Origin: Nocardioides humilatus
GTDB lineage: Bacteria > Actinomycetota > Actinomycetes > Propionibacteriales > Nocardioidaceae
Reading direction: 5' to 3'
Length of the DNA: 64,000 bases
Assembly: GCF_008373755.1 (NCBI RefSeq)
Contig: NZ_VUJV01000003.1
Span: 806,001 to 870,000 of the forward strand
Positions 34,778-43,621 of this stretch are shown here, one piece after another. A program made the position numbers and the translations under genes. Within the stretch, counting starts at the first letter, position 1. Each line of letters starts with the position of its first letter. The notes beneath the pieces are model-generated. The model made no database searches, was not told the DNA's origin, and saw only the letters and a program-made list of their open reading frames with translations.

Positions 34778-36562
34778 ATGCCTCGGTCCTTCGCCGCTGA
34801 CCCGCACTCCTACGCGCGCCCCAACGAGGTCGTGACGACCCACCTCGCGCTCGACCTCACGGTCGACTTCGAGGCGAAGAGGTTGAGCGGGCAGGCGACC
34901 TTCGACCTCGACCACCGCTCCCCCGAGGCGACCGAGCTCGTGCTCGACACCTGGCGTCTCGACGTCACCTCGGTGACCAGCGCCGACGGCACCGACCTCC
35001 CCCACCAGCTCGGCGAGCACGACCCGATCCTGGGCCAGAGCCTGACGATCACGGTCGGCGACGCGGACCGGGTCGTCGTCCACTACTCGACGACCGGCGA
35101 CGCGCGCGCTCTCCAGTGGCTCGACCCGGAGCAGACGGCCTCGGGCAAGCAGTTCCTCTTCACCCAGAACCAGCCGATCCTCGGCCGCACGTGGATCCCG
35201 TGCCAGGACAGCCCGGGCATCCGCGCGAGCTATGAGGCCGTCGTACGCGTGCCGTCCGACCTGCTCGCCGTGATGAGCGCGACCAACCCGACCGAGCGCA
35301 CCGACGACGGGGTCTACCGGTTCGCGATGGAGATCCCCGTGCCGGCGTACCTCGTCGCTCTCGCCGTCGGCGACCTCGAGTTCCGCAGCCTCGGCGAGCG
35401 GGCCGGTGTGTACGCCGAGCCGTCGGTCGTCGACAGGGCGGCCTGGGAGTTCGCCGACACCGAGAAGATGATCGAGGCGGCCGAACGGCTCTACGGGCCC
35501 TACCGCTGGGGCCGCTACGACCTGCTGGTGCTGCCGCCGAGCTTCCCGTACGGCGGCATGGAGAACCCACTCCTCACCTTCGCCACCCCGACCCTGCTCG
35601 CCGGCGACCGGTCACTCGTGACGGTGGTCGCGCACGAGCTCGCGCACTCCTGGTCGGGCAACCTGGTCACCAACTCGACCTGGAACGACATCTGGCTCAA
35701 CGAGGGCTTCACCGTCTACTTCGAGACGCGGATCGACGAGGAGCTGTACGGCGCCGACTACGCCGCCATGTTGCTCATCCTCGGCCGCCAGGAGCTCGAC
35801 CACTGGCTCACGATCGAGAAGCCGCGCGACACCTGGCTTGTGCTCGACCTGGAGGACCCCGACGAGGGTCCGTCGAAGATCCCGTATGAGAAGGGCTCGC
35901 TCTTCCTGCGGACGATCGAGGCGGCGGTCGGGCGCGAGAAGTTCGACGTGTTCCTGCGGGAGTACTTCGATCGGTTCGCCTTCGAGTCGATGGACACTCC
36001 GACCTTCCTCGCCTACCTGCGCAGCGAGCTGCTCGAGCCTGCCGGTCTCACTGACGAGGACCTGCAGATCGACTCGTGGGTCTATGCCCCCGGCGTGCCG
36101 AGCAACGAGCCGCACTTCGCCTCCGACGCGTTCGACCGGGTCGACGCCCAGGTCGCTGCTTTTCTCGGCGGGCGGACGGTCGCGGAGCTCGACACGGACG
36201 GCTGGGTGAGCCAGCAGGTCTGGCACTTCGTCCGCGCCCTGCCCGACTCCCTGCCCTTCGAGCGCTTCGACGAGGTCGACGCCGCCTTCGGGTTGAGCCA
36301 GAGCGGCAACATCGAGATCGCCACCGCCTGGCTCGAGAAGGTCATCGACGCCGGCTACGTCTTCGAGCGATCCCAGGTCGACCAGGCCATGGCCGACTTC
36401 CTCACCCGCCACGGCCGCGCCCTCTACATCCGCAAGGTCTACATGAAGCTCGCCGCCACTCCCCAGGGCATCGAGCGGGCCCGGGAGATCTATGCGATCG
36501 CACGCCCGGGCTATCACCCCGTCGCGCAAGCCCAGATCGACAAGATCCTCAACCCATCCTGA
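34778..36562 (+). CDS. M1 family zinc aminopeptidase (aminopeptidase B / LTA4-hydrolase type)
   Basis: 594 aa. GGMEN (substrate anchor), HELAHSWSGN with H286 and the third ligand in WLNEGFTVYFE make the M1 zinc site. The C-terminal helical domain (from about residue 460, QVDQAMADFL, RALYIRKVYMKLA) is that of leukotriene A4 hydrolase-like enzymes. It removes N-terminal residues from peptides in the cytoplasm (no signal peptide). Start ATG 34778 by alignment. The next gene begins 10 bp after its stop. Confidence 0.92.
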   Translation: MPRSFAADPHSYARPNEVVTTHLALDLTVDFEAKRLSGQATFDLDHRSPEATELVLDTWRLDVTSVTSADGTDLPHQLGEHDPILGQSLTITVGDADRVVVHYSTTGDARALQWLDPEQTASGKQFLFTQNQPILGRTWIPCQDSPGIRASYEAVVRVPSDLLAVMSATNPTERTDDGVYRFAMEIPVPAYLVALAVGDLEFRSLGERAGVYAEPSVVDRAAWEFADTEKMIEAAERLYGPYRWGRYDLLVLPPSFPYGGMENPLLTFATPTLLAGDRSLVTVVAHELAHSWSGNLVTNSTWNDIWLNEGFTVYFETRIDEELYGADYAAMLLILGRQELDHWLTIEKPRDTWLVLDLEDPDEGPSKIPYEKGSLFLRTIEAAVGREKFDVFLREYFDRFAFESMDTPTFLAYLRSELLEPAGLTDEDLQIDSWVYAPGVPSNEPHFASDAFDRVDAQVAAFLGGRTVAELDTDGWVSQQVWHFVRALPDSLPFERFDEVDAAFGLSQSGNIEIATAWLEKVIDAGYVFERSQVDQAMADFLTRHGRALYIRKVYMKLAATPQGIERAREIYAIARPGYHPVAQAQIDKILNPS

Positions 36563-36572
36563 GGCGGTTCCC

Positions 36573-37187
36573 GTGGACTTCGAGGACTACCGCGACCTTT
36601 TCGAGGAATGGGAGTTCACCCTGTCCCGAGAGGATCTTCGGGCCGCGATGACTGAGCGACTCGCGACGATGAAGGCCGGTGAGGTCGGCCGGGCAGAGCT
36701 GCTGGGCAGGCTGACCGAAAGCCTCATGGCCAACGATGCCCATCCTGACGATCTCGATCGAGCCGCTGCTCTCGCCCGTGACGCGATCGCCGACGGCGGC
36801 CCGAGCACGTTCGATCCGCGCACTGACCTCCTCCGCGTGCTCTTCCGCCAGGGCAAGGATGAGGAGGCGATGGCGCTCGCCAAGGAGTGTTTGCGCGCCA
36901 CCACTCCTGACCATGTCGAGGCTGGCCTCCACACGACTCTCGGGGAGATTATGGAGTTGCGAGGTGACTATAAGTTCGCCCATCGGGTCTACACCGTTGG
37001 CCTCAAGTACTTCGATCCTTCGATCGACGAACCAGACTTCGACGAGGACGCGTGCCTGAGTGGCCGTTATCGGGCGAGGCGAAGGCTCGAGCTCGGCCGC
37101 GACTCTCTCGACGTTGCATTCGAAGCCGACAATCCCGACGCGGCGCAGGCGATCAAGGACCGGCTCGCAGCTGGCGAACAGGCCTGA
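36573..37187 (+). CDS. TPR-like hypothetical protein
   Basis: 204 aa, all-helical. Repeated helix pairs (AAALARDAIADGGPSTFDPR, EEAMALAKECLRATTPDHVE, GEIMELRGDYKFAHRVYTVG) are tetratricopeptide-like. GTG 36573 is preceded by GAGGCGG. Codon use is slightly less GC-rich at third positions than in the neighbours. It follows the M1 gene closely and may be translated with it. Function unknown. Confidence 0.65.
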   Translation: MDFEDYRDLFEEWEFTLSREDLRAAMTERLATMKAGEVGRAELLGRLTESLMANDAHPDDLDRAAALARDAIADGGPSTFDPRTDLLRVLFRQGKDEEAMALAKECLRATTPDHVEAGLHTTLGEIMELRGDYKFAHRVYTVGLKYFDPSIDEPDFDEDACLSGRYRARRRLELGRDSLDVAFEADNPDAAQAIKDRLAAGEQA

Positions 37188-37190
37188 CCT

Positions 37191-37577
37191 TCATACGACG
37201 ACAAGCCTCACGGCAGCACCGAGGCTGGCCGCAATCCTCTCGAGATCGCCAGGATCGGACGTGACGATGATGTCCGTACGACGCGCAGCACCCTCGACCA
37301 CCGAGAGATCGACGGCATCGTCGTGACCTGACACCGCCGCGAGCCTCCCGATGGCTCGCGCACGCTCTTCAGTCAACGCTTCGACGCGGCATCCGCTCAG
37401 GACTCGGGACAGGTTCGGCTGCGGGCCGCCTCGCCAGACTTGGGCAAGGACACCCGCCGGAACCGTCGGCGGCACACCCCGACGGAGCGCGTCGGCGTGG
37501 ATCGCCCCGAAACGCAGATCACCGCGCTCGGCAGCGATGAGTGCCCCGGCGTCGTACGTGATGCCGAGAACACTCAC
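37191..37577 (-). CDS. PIN-domain toxin, third gene of a three-gene operon
   Basis: 128 aa. PIN-like core: ITYDAGALIAAERGDLRF, PAGVLAQVWRGG, GHDDAVDLSVVEGAARR and IIVTSDPGDLERIAASLG. The first motif has Asp in YDAGAL as in other divergent PIN toxins. GTG start is fixed by GTGA overlap with the antitoxin stop. Likely ribonuclease toxin. Confidence 0.83.
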   Translation of the reverse strand: MSVLGITYDAGALIAAERGDLRFGAIHADALRRGVPPTVPAGVLAQVWRGGPQPNLSRVLSGCRVEALTEERARAIGRLAAVSGHDDAVDLSVVEGAARRTDIIVTSDPGDLERIAASLGAAVRLVVV

Positions 37578-37858
37578 GTCGGCTCACTTCGATCACCGAA
37601 AGCCTTGTCGAGCTCGGCTCGCGCCCAGTCCCGCACCTCAGATGGGATGGGGTGTTCGGCTTCCCATTCCGCCATGGCCCGACGGCCGTCACGAAGAAGG
37701 AGCTGCTCCTCAACCGCGGCAGAAAGCCACCCCGAGAACGACGTGCCATCCTCACGAGCAGCCACTTCAATCTGTGCGGCGACGCGCTCGTCGAGCGACA
37801 CCGACCTCTTCACCACGCCCACCCGCTCGACGGTAGCACCGGCGGTAGCACTCGTCAC
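37574..37858 (-). CDS. Antitoxin, ribbon-helix-helix type
   Basis: 94 aa. A basic beta strand (VVKRSVSLDERVAAQIEVAA) and two helices (REDGTSFSGWLSAAVEEQLL) form an RHH-like DNA-binding unit; the tail is acidic. The start at GTG 37858 overlaps the upstream gene's stop (GTGA); a start at GTG 37822 or 37816 (GVVKRSV) is also possible. In that case the 9-bp direct repeats CGGTAGCAC at 37831 and 37843 would lie upstream and could be the operator. Confidence 0.78.
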   Translation of the reverse strand: MTSATAGATVERVGVVKRSVSLDERVAAQIEVAAREDGTSFSGWLSAAVEEQLLLRDGRRAMAEWEAEHPIPSEVRDWARAELDKAFGDRSEPT

Positions 37859-39024
37859 GCCGCTTCCCGAGCCGCGGCCGCCAGATCGCGACAGAACTGC
37901 GCAGCTGGCTCCGCAAGCGTGCGTCCGAGGCGGGCGATCACGCGCACCTCGTCAGCATTAAGCCCTGCCGAGAGCCCGAAGACTGTCGGCCTGAGCACCT
38001 CGCTGGCGACGCACGCCCACAGATCAACTGCGTCCGGATCCTCAAGGGGATCCTCGACGAAGGCTCGATCCGCAGCGGCGAGCACAGCCTTCCGGTTTGA
38101 GTCAGCGAGGAACGCATCACGGCTCTCGTAGAACGTCATTGCACTCACAAGCGTGGGCACATCACTGAGGAAGCCGAACTCGCAACCTCGGTTGACGACG
38201 TCCACACCTCTCCGGCGGGCGTCACGGAGGATCTGGACCCAGTCATCCGGCGAGTGCGAGACCGCGATCGCGACGTCCTCGGACACCTCCAACGGCACGG
38301 TCTCGAACATCCGACCGCCCTCGATAGGCACGAGCCTTCCGATGGCGCACTCGCCAACGACGAGAAGCGCCGCGCTGCCGATGTTCGGAGTCTCGATCAT
38401 CCTTCGTGAGGCGAGGTCTTCCCATGTCGTGATCGCAGGCGCCCTGCCCACCAACCGGTATCCACCCATCGGAGCCATCACCCACTCCTCGATCCGATCG
38501 GCATCCGCAAGGAGGTCCGCCGAAGCACGAGTCAGAAAGGAGGCGAGCCCACCGAACTCATAGAGAATGCACTGGCGGAACACCCAGTCGTGGTCGGTCA
38601 ACTTGATCCGCGGATCCTCACCCTCCGGGCATCGGACGTTCGACAGCCCTCCACGGACCTCAGCAGCGATCTCGATCGCGTTTGCATACGCCCTTCGGCG
38701 ATCGGGGCCGAGCTCCTGGCAGGCTTGCTCGAGCAGCCAACGCGACGTTGCCCATCGCGGCAACCATGGCGCCATATACGCAAGCTGCGTCAGCCTCAAC
38801 ACCCGTTGCGGCCGCCAGAACACCCGGCCGTCAGGCCAGCAGAGCAGGTCGTCGATCAGCTCGAGGGCGCCCCGCGCATCTCCGCGACGTTCCGCCTCGT
38901 CGACCAGCACCATCTGCTTGACGTACTTCTCGCGACCTTCGGACGCCTTGTTCGTCCGACTTGTCGCGGCAGGGACAGACCGTTGGTTACTGCGCTTGGA
39001 TCGGCGCTTCCGAGACTTGGGCAT
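37855..39024 (-). CDS. 389-aa protein of unknown function, coupled to a toxin-antitoxin pair
   Basis: A basic N-terminus (PKSRKRRSKRSNQR) leads to a long helical protein with no recognised domain. Some SEC-C/helix-repeat resemblance can be seen (EAERRGDARGALELIDDLLC, RVFWRPQRVLRLTQLAYMAP), but not a firm match. GTGA overlap with the antitoxin start shows coupled translation, so it belongs to the same operon and may be a chaperone or a third component. Start ATG 39024. Confidence 0.75.
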   Translation of the reverse strand: MPKSRKRRSKRSNQRSVPAATSRTNKASEGREKYVKQMVLVDEAERRGDARGALELIDDLLCWPDGRVFWRPQRVLRLTQLAYMAPWLPRWATSRWLLEQACQELGPDRRRAYANAIEIAAEVRGGLSNVRCPEGEDPRIKLTDHDWVFRQCILYEFGGLASFLTRASADLLADADRIEEWVMAPMGGYRLVGRAPAITTWEDLASRRMIETPNIGSAALLVVGECAIGRLVPIEGGRMFETVPLEVSEDVAIAVSHSPDDWVQILRDARRRGVDVVNRGCEFGFLSDVPTLVSAMTFYESRDAFLADSNRKAVLAAADRAFVEDPLEDPDAVDLWACVASEVLRPTVFGLSAGLNADEVRVIARLGRTLAEPAAQFCRDLAAAAREAA

Positions 39025-39107
39025 GCGAGGAACTCTGACCCGCCGCGCAACGAGAACCAACCCGGCTACCGCGACCTGTGGACAACCCGCGCCCCGGGAG
39101 TCCTTTC

Positions 39108-39137
39108 TTGACCTGGTGTTGCAATTCCAACTAGCCT
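39108..39137 (+). promoter_or_regulatory. Housekeeping-type promoter of the 39177 gene
   Basis: TTGACC (39108-39113), 18 bp, TAGCCT (39132-39137). A GGGGGGAA ribosome site then precedes ATG 39177. TTCCAA and TTGGAA form a short dyad around the region. No other gene is in the 39025-39176 gap. Confidence 0.6.
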
Positions 39138-39176
39138 CGGGCTTCGACTTGGAACTATCTCTCGGGGGGAATTGCC

Positions 39177-40283
39177 ATGAAACGACCCGTCAACATCAGC
39201 GCCGCCGTCATCCTCGGCATCGGGACCGTCTTCCAGATGGGCATGCCTGGCAACAGCGCCGCTGCCACTCCGTCAACCTCAGCCTCCGTCACCGTCTCCG
39301 AAACCGACGTGCACCTGGTCGAGGACCTGGCAACCTCGACGGTTAGCTCCACCGCCAAGCGTCGCGCCGGCCTGACGCTCGCCAAGAAGGCGGAACTGGT
39401 CGCTCCCTGCGCCACATTGAGCTTCGGCGATGTGTTCTGCCTCGGGTTGGGATACCGCGACTCACTGCCGCACTACGGCCGGCTGCTCCGCGACTGGAGG
39501 TCGGGTGGCACCGGGGCGCTGCCCTTCCGAGCCTGGGTCGAGCAGCGTTGGGCGATGTCCAACCGGGATCGCGCCCGCGCTCAGGCCACGGAGGTCGGCG
39601 ACGCTCAGGCGAGCCTGGACAAGGCGATGGCGGTCGACGCCTTCATCGATTCCCTCGACACGGATGCCCCGCTGCCCACCATGGACTCGCTCTCCGCGCA
39701 GCAGACGGATCTGGACCGGCCCGCCGCGCGAACGGACCCGCCCGAGGGCAGCTTCCGGTTCATCATGAGCGGTCACGCGACGAAGCAGGCCGAGAGCTAC
39801 TGGTGCGGCGTCGCGACGTTCCAGATGATCGAGTGGGCTGACGACGACACCAAGCAGACGCAGGCGCACTGGGCTGACGAGCTCGGCACGACGTCGAGCG
39901 GTACGGCGATCAGCAGCATCGTCAGCCTCATCAACTCGCAGACCCGTTGGGACAATGCCGCCGGGTACTACATCGTGCAGAGCGTCGTCGGGTGGAGTGC
40001 CGACCGCTTCTTCAACGTGCACCAGTCGCATCTCGGCGACGGCTCTCCCGCGCCGATCGTCGAGCACCCACTCCTCAGCACCACCTACTTCGACTACATC
40101 ACGCGGGACGGCAATGGTCACTTCCAGGTGGGCCGAGGCTTCTCCGACCCCGCCGACCCGACCTTGCAAAGGCCATTGGAATCTTCGAGCCCTGGAACGA
40201 GGCTGACTTCTACAGCAACGGCAACCAAACGTGGGGATCCCAGCTCGTATCTGCAGCGCGGCTGCTTCAAGCGACCAAGATGA
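39177..40283 (+). CDS. Secreted C39-like (papain-fold) peptidase, probably frameshifted near its C-terminus
   Basis: A signal peptide (ISAAVILGIGTVFQMGMPGN, cleavage near SAAA) and a C-terminal peptidase_C39-like domain with the Cys in AESYWCGVATFQMIEW and the His probably in NGHFQVGRGF. The reading frame as it stands ends at 40283 with an unlikely Arg/Lys tail. In the -1 frame, from about 40166, the expected ending is present (AKAIGIFEPWNEADFYSNGN, then MNSSFKNIGL), stopping at 40312 in a GTGA overlap with the next gene. So a single base is missing near 40160-40166, either in the cell or in the sequence. Restored length about 378 aa. Confidence 0.78.
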   Translation: MKRPVNISAAVILGIGTVFQMGMPGNSAAATPSTSASVTVSETDVHLVEDLATSTVSSTAKRRAGLTLAKKAELVAPCATLSFGDVFCLGLGYRDSLPHYGRLLRDWRSGGTGALPFRAWVEQRWAMSNRDRARAQATEVGDAQASLDKAMAVDAFIDSLDTDAPLPTMDSLSAQQTDLDRPAARTDPPEGSFRFIMSGHATKQAESYWCGVATFQMIEWADDDTKQTQAHWADELGTTSSGTAISSIVSLINSQTRWDNAAGYYIVQSVVGWSADRFFNVHQSHLGDGSPAPIVEHPLLSTTYFDYITRDGNGHFQVGRGFSDPADPTLQRPLESSSPGTRLTSTATATKRGDPSSYLQRGCFKRPR

Positions 40284-40308
40284 ACTCGAGCTTCAAGAAC
40301 ATCGGCCT

Positions 40309-41484
40309 GTGAAGCGCCGGCCAGCGGCACTGCTAGCCCTCGCCGCGGCATTGCTGCTGGCGGCCTGCGAAGAAGCACCGAGGTCAGATGGCGAGTCCGG
40401 CGCCCACCCGAGTCGGGCGATCTCAACGTCATCGACAGACGCCGACGGCTCCAGCGACCCGACCGTCATCACAGAAGGAATTGGCAGCGGGCCGGAGTGG
40501 CGCCTCGTCCACGACTGGGCGCGCAACGACCCTGCGGCAGGATTCGGCCTGGCATCCGAATCCCTGACCGTGATCCACCAGCACTCCCCCGACGGCGATG
40601 TACTCCGAGTGGAGGATCGCCTTGGTGTCAACGTCCTCGTCCAAGAAGCCAAGCCGGAGTGGATGATCCAAGAGACCTGGATTAGTGCCCATTACGTCCT
40701 GGCTGAATACAGCAACCTCGCGGAAGACCAGATCTCGCTCGATGCTTTCAAGATCGAGGGAGGCGAGGTCACCCACCTGGACATGAGCAACACGAACCGC
40801 CGCTACCTCGGGCCAGAGTTGGCGTTCTTCGGCGACCGCATTGCGTGGGCGTCCGGGGTCCCGGACGATCACATGTGCGTGGGAGTGACAGACCTCGTCG
40901 CCGACGAGGCTCGGACGCTCGAATGCGTAGCCCCTGGGCTGATCATCGGCGATCTCGCGTTGGATGGCGACACGGTCGTCTTCAGCGTGCTGTCGAAACC
41001 TCGCTCGTTCGAGCGTCGCTGCAAATCGATCATGATCATCAACCTCCAGGGCCGCCACGACCGCACCGCGGAGCGGGAGATCGCATCACGCTCAGACTGC
41101 GATGCCTGGAACGCTGTCCCTCTCCCAGGCGGAGTCGCGTGGGACGTCACCGACCCCAACATGGGCGACATCATGAATGCTGACGGATTCGCCTGGCTGG
41201 AGGGGCACACCTACGCATTGGGCCGGATCTACACCGACTCGGAGGTCGTATGCGGCGGGCGGCTCTTCTGGACGGACGCGGTGAACGAGGCCACCACTCC
41301 GTTCATGTGGGACCTGAAGTCGCCGACCTTCCAGAGGGCACTCGACTTTCCCGACGACAAGTCGCAGAGTGCGACAGCACTGAAATGCGCCGACGACAGG
41401 TTCGTCTCTACGCGGCTGGAAGACATCGGAGGCCGGAACGAGCACCTTCGGCTATTCGCTCTGGACACAAGAGAACTCCAGTGA
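40309..41484 (+). CDS. Putative lipoprotein, unknown function
   Basis: 391 aa beginning VKRRPAALLALAAALLLAAC, with lipobox LAAC. The mature domain has repeated beta-type segments (WRLVHDWARNDPAAGFGLAS, GDRIAWASGVPDDHMCVGVT, GDLALDGDTVVFSVLS, PGGVAWDVTDPNMGD) as in beta-propellers. It overlaps the (restored) C39-like gene's stop by GTGA, so the two are a coupled pair: a secreted peptidase and a surface propeller lipoprotein. Confidence 0.75.
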   Translation: MKRRPAALLALAAALLLAACEEAPRSDGESGAHPSRAISTSSTDADGSSDPTVITEGIGSGPEWRLVHDWARNDPAAGFGLASESLTVIHQHSPDGDVLRVEDRLGVNVLVQEAKPEWMIQETWISAHYVLAEYSNLAEDQISLDAFKIEGGEVTHLDMSNTNRRYLGPELAFFGDRIAWASGVPDDHMCVGVTDLVADEARTLECVAPGLIIGDLALDGDTVVFSVLSKPRSFERRCKSIMIINLQGRHDRTAEREIASRSDCDAWNAVPLPGGVAWDVTDPNMGDIMNADGFAWLEGHTYALGRIYTDSEVVCGGRLFWTDAVNEATTPFMWDLKSPTFQRALDFPDDKSQSATALKCADDRFVSTRLEDIGGRNEHLRLFALDTRELQ

Positions 41485-41526
41485 TGCTGACTCGCCACTT
41501 GCCAGCAGAACGTCACCACTCAGGGC

Positions 41527-42234
41527 ATGATCCGCTTCGTGCGCCTTCCGTTGCTGATCGTCGTGGCAACGGTCTTCAGCGCGTCGGCCTGCTCGATCAA
41601 CACCCTCTCGGTCGAGGGCCAAACGAAGGAGCCTGACCCGTCGCCGACGGCGTCGCCCGCTCCCCCGCCCGCCAAGCCCGCGAAACTCCTGTCCAAGCTG
41701 CGCGTCACCGAGCGCCGCCAGCCTGACGACTACGACCGCGACGCCTTCGGCAGTCCCTGGTCCGACACCGACGGCAACGGCTGCAACCAGCGCGACGACG
41801 TACTCCTGCGGGACGCAGTCCCCGGCTCGACCACCGTGGCGCAGCAGGACGGGTGCGACCACGACGTGCTCGCCGGCACCTGGATCGACCCCTACACCGG
41901 CAAGACGCTGACCTTCGACGACCTCAAGAACCTGTCCCAGGCTCAGGCGATCCAGATCGACCACGTCGTGCCGCTGGCCGAGGCCTGGGCATCAGGCGCG
42001 GACACCTGGTCCGACGACGAGCGCCGCAAATACGCGAACGACCTGTCGGAACTCCTCGCCGTCGACGGCCCGACCAACGCCAGCAAGGGCGACGGCGACC
42101 CGGCCGCGTGGCGCCCGCGCAAGGACTACCAGTGCGCCTACGCGCGGCGGTGGATCCGCACGAAGTACCGCTACGACCTCACCGTCGACCCGAGCGAGGT
42201 CAACGCCCTTCGGGAGATGCTCGGCTACTGCTGA
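41527..42234 (+). CDS. Secreted HNH nuclease-like protein (DUF1524 type)
   Basis: 235 aa. The N-terminus VRLPLLIVVATVFSASAC carries a lipobox-like Cys. The mature part has the extracellular-nuclease pattern GSPWSDTDGNGCNQRDDVLL, QAIQIDHVVPLAEAWASGA (catalytic DH) and W..R.YANDLSELLAVDGPT. The family hydrolyses DNA outside the cell. A proline-rich linker (about residues 35-50) joins anchor and domain. It follows the lipoprotein gene by 42 bp. Confidence 0.85.
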   Translation: MIRFVRLPLLIVVATVFSASACSINTLSVEGQTKEPDPSPTASPAPPPAKPAKLLSKLRVTERRQPDDYDRDAFGSPWSDTDGNGCNQRDDVLLRDAVPGSTTVAQQDGCDHDVLAGTWIDPYTGKTLTFDDLKNLSQAQAIQIDHVVPLAEAWASGADTWSDDERRKYANDLSELLAVDGPTNASKGDGDPAAWRPRKDYQCAYARRWIRTKYRYDLTVDPSEVNALREMLGYC

Positions 42235-42241
42235 GCAAACC

Positions 42242-43384
42242 TCACGCAATCCGGTACGGCGGCTCCGACTCCCGTCCCTGGAATTCCAGGATCGCGGGGT
42301 TCACCACCCGCCCGTCGCGGATCTCAATCGCGCGGGTCAGCGTCTCGTCCGCGTCCCACGAGGCGCCGCCCTCGAGGACCGGCCGAAGGAAGGGCAGGAG
42401 CGCGTTGCTGTTCTCCCACGTGGCCGAGCTCCAGAGGTACGACGGGCTGTGGTCGACGCCGTAGTAGAGGACGTTGTCGCCCACCAGAAACGCTGGCTCT
42501 TCGAAGCTGGTCGGCCTCGCCCAGCTGAAACCCATGCCGAGGTCGCACGACACGTCGACGATGACGCTGCCGGGCCGGAAGCCCTTGAGGTCGTCCTCGA
42601 CAAGGTAGATCAGCGGGTCGTTGGGGTCCTGCAGCGTGCAGTTGATGACGAGGTCGTTCTCAGCGAGGTACGCCGGCAACGGCTCCCGCCCGCGCTCGGT
42701 GATCACGTGGCTGGGCATGCCATCGCCGGGGTCGTGCTCGAACTGACGGATCCGCACCGAGTGGATCGGTGCGCCCACCGCCGCGACGGCACGGTTGGTC
42801 AGGACCGCGACCTCGTGCACGCCGTGCGCGTTGAGTGCGGTGACAGCACCGCGCGCAGTCGCGCCGAACCCGATCACCACCGCACTCAACCGACGGCCGT
42901 AGTTGCCCGAGAGGCCCGCCAGCTCCATCGCGTGCAGCACGGAGCAGTAGCCGGCGAGCTCGTTGTTCTTGTGGAAGACGTGCAGCCCCACCGCACCGTC
43001 GCGGGTCCAGTGGTTCATCGCCTCGAACGCGATCAGGGTCAGGCCCCGATCGATCGCAACCTGGGTGAGCTCAGCATCTTGGACGCAGTGCGGCCACCCC
43101 CAGAGCACCCGCCCCTGTCCCATCTCTTTGACGTCGGCCAGCTGCGGCTTGGGCAGCAGTACGACATCGGAGTCAGCCAGGATCTCTTCACGCGTGGCAA
43201 AGCCAGCCACGTGCGGTGCCAGTGAAGCGTCGCTGGCGCCGAACTTTGCGCCGTACCCGTGCTCCAGAGTGATCCGCGCCTGCAGATCAGCGTCCAGGTG
43301 CGGGATGTGCTCGGGGTGAAGGGGCAGGCGGTGCTCGTTTTCCTTCGCCGAGGAACCGACGACGCCTAGCCCCAGAAGCGTCAT
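42242..43384 (-). CDS. N5-(carboxyethyl)ornithine synthase-like (alanine dehydrogenase fold) protein
   Basis: 380 aa. Sequence blocks match the opine-type N5-(1-carboxyethyl)-L-ornithine synthase / AlaDH family: GVVGSSAKENEHRLPLHPEH, LTLIAFEAMNHWT, VVIGFGATARGAVTALNAHG (Rossmann GxGxxx-type), GSVIVDVSCDLGMGFSWARP. It would join pyruvate to an amino acid using NADPH; the exact amino acid is unknown. The start overlaps the stop of a small basic protein gene (ATGA). Confidence 0.83.
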   Translation of the reverse strand: MTLLGLGVVGSSAKENEHRLPLHPEHIPHLDADLQARITLEHGYGAKFGASDASLAPHVAGFATREEILADSDVVLLPKPQLADVKEMGQGRVLWGWPHCVQDAELTQVAIDRGLTLIAFEAMNHWTRDGAVGLHVFHKNNELAGYCSVLHAMELAGLSGNYGRRLSAVVIGFGATARGAVTALNAHGVHEVAVLTNRAVAAVGAPIHSVRIRQFEHDPGDGMPSHVITERGREPLPAYLAENDLVINCTLQDPNDPLIYLVEDDLKGFRPGSVIVDVSCDLGMGFSWARPTSFEEPAFLVGDNVLYYGVDHSPSYLWSSATWENSNALLPFLRPVLEGGASWDADETLTRAIEIRDGRVVNPAILEFQGRESEPPYRIA

Positions 43385-43518
43385 TTCTTCTTCGTCGGGT
43401 GGATCTGGTCAGAGAACGTCGACTCCACCGAGCCCTTGGCGCGCTTCTCCGCGCGTTTCTCCTTGATAGATTTCCCGGCCTTCTTGGACATGTTCTGACG
43501 CGGCGACTTGTCGCTCAT
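43381..43518 (-). CDS. Small basic protein, 45 aa
   Basis: MSDKSPRQNMSKKAGKSIKE then Lys/Arg/Ala-rich to the end. It resembles the short, very basic proteins found singly in actinobacteria, perhaps nucleic-acid-binding. ATG 43518; a long upstream extension is unlikely. Coupled to the downstream ceo-like gene by an ATGA overlap. Confidence 0.65.
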   Translation of the reverse strand: MSDKSPRQNMSKKAGKSIKEKRAEKRAKGSVESTFSDQIHPTKKK

Positions 43519-43621
43519 GGCGAGTCTCTCTGAGAGGAAGCCTGAATGGCCCCGTCTTGTGACTGTACGCCCCTTTCGGTCCGCGACCCGACGGACTAGC
43601 GTCGCAAGACGTGAGGACCCT

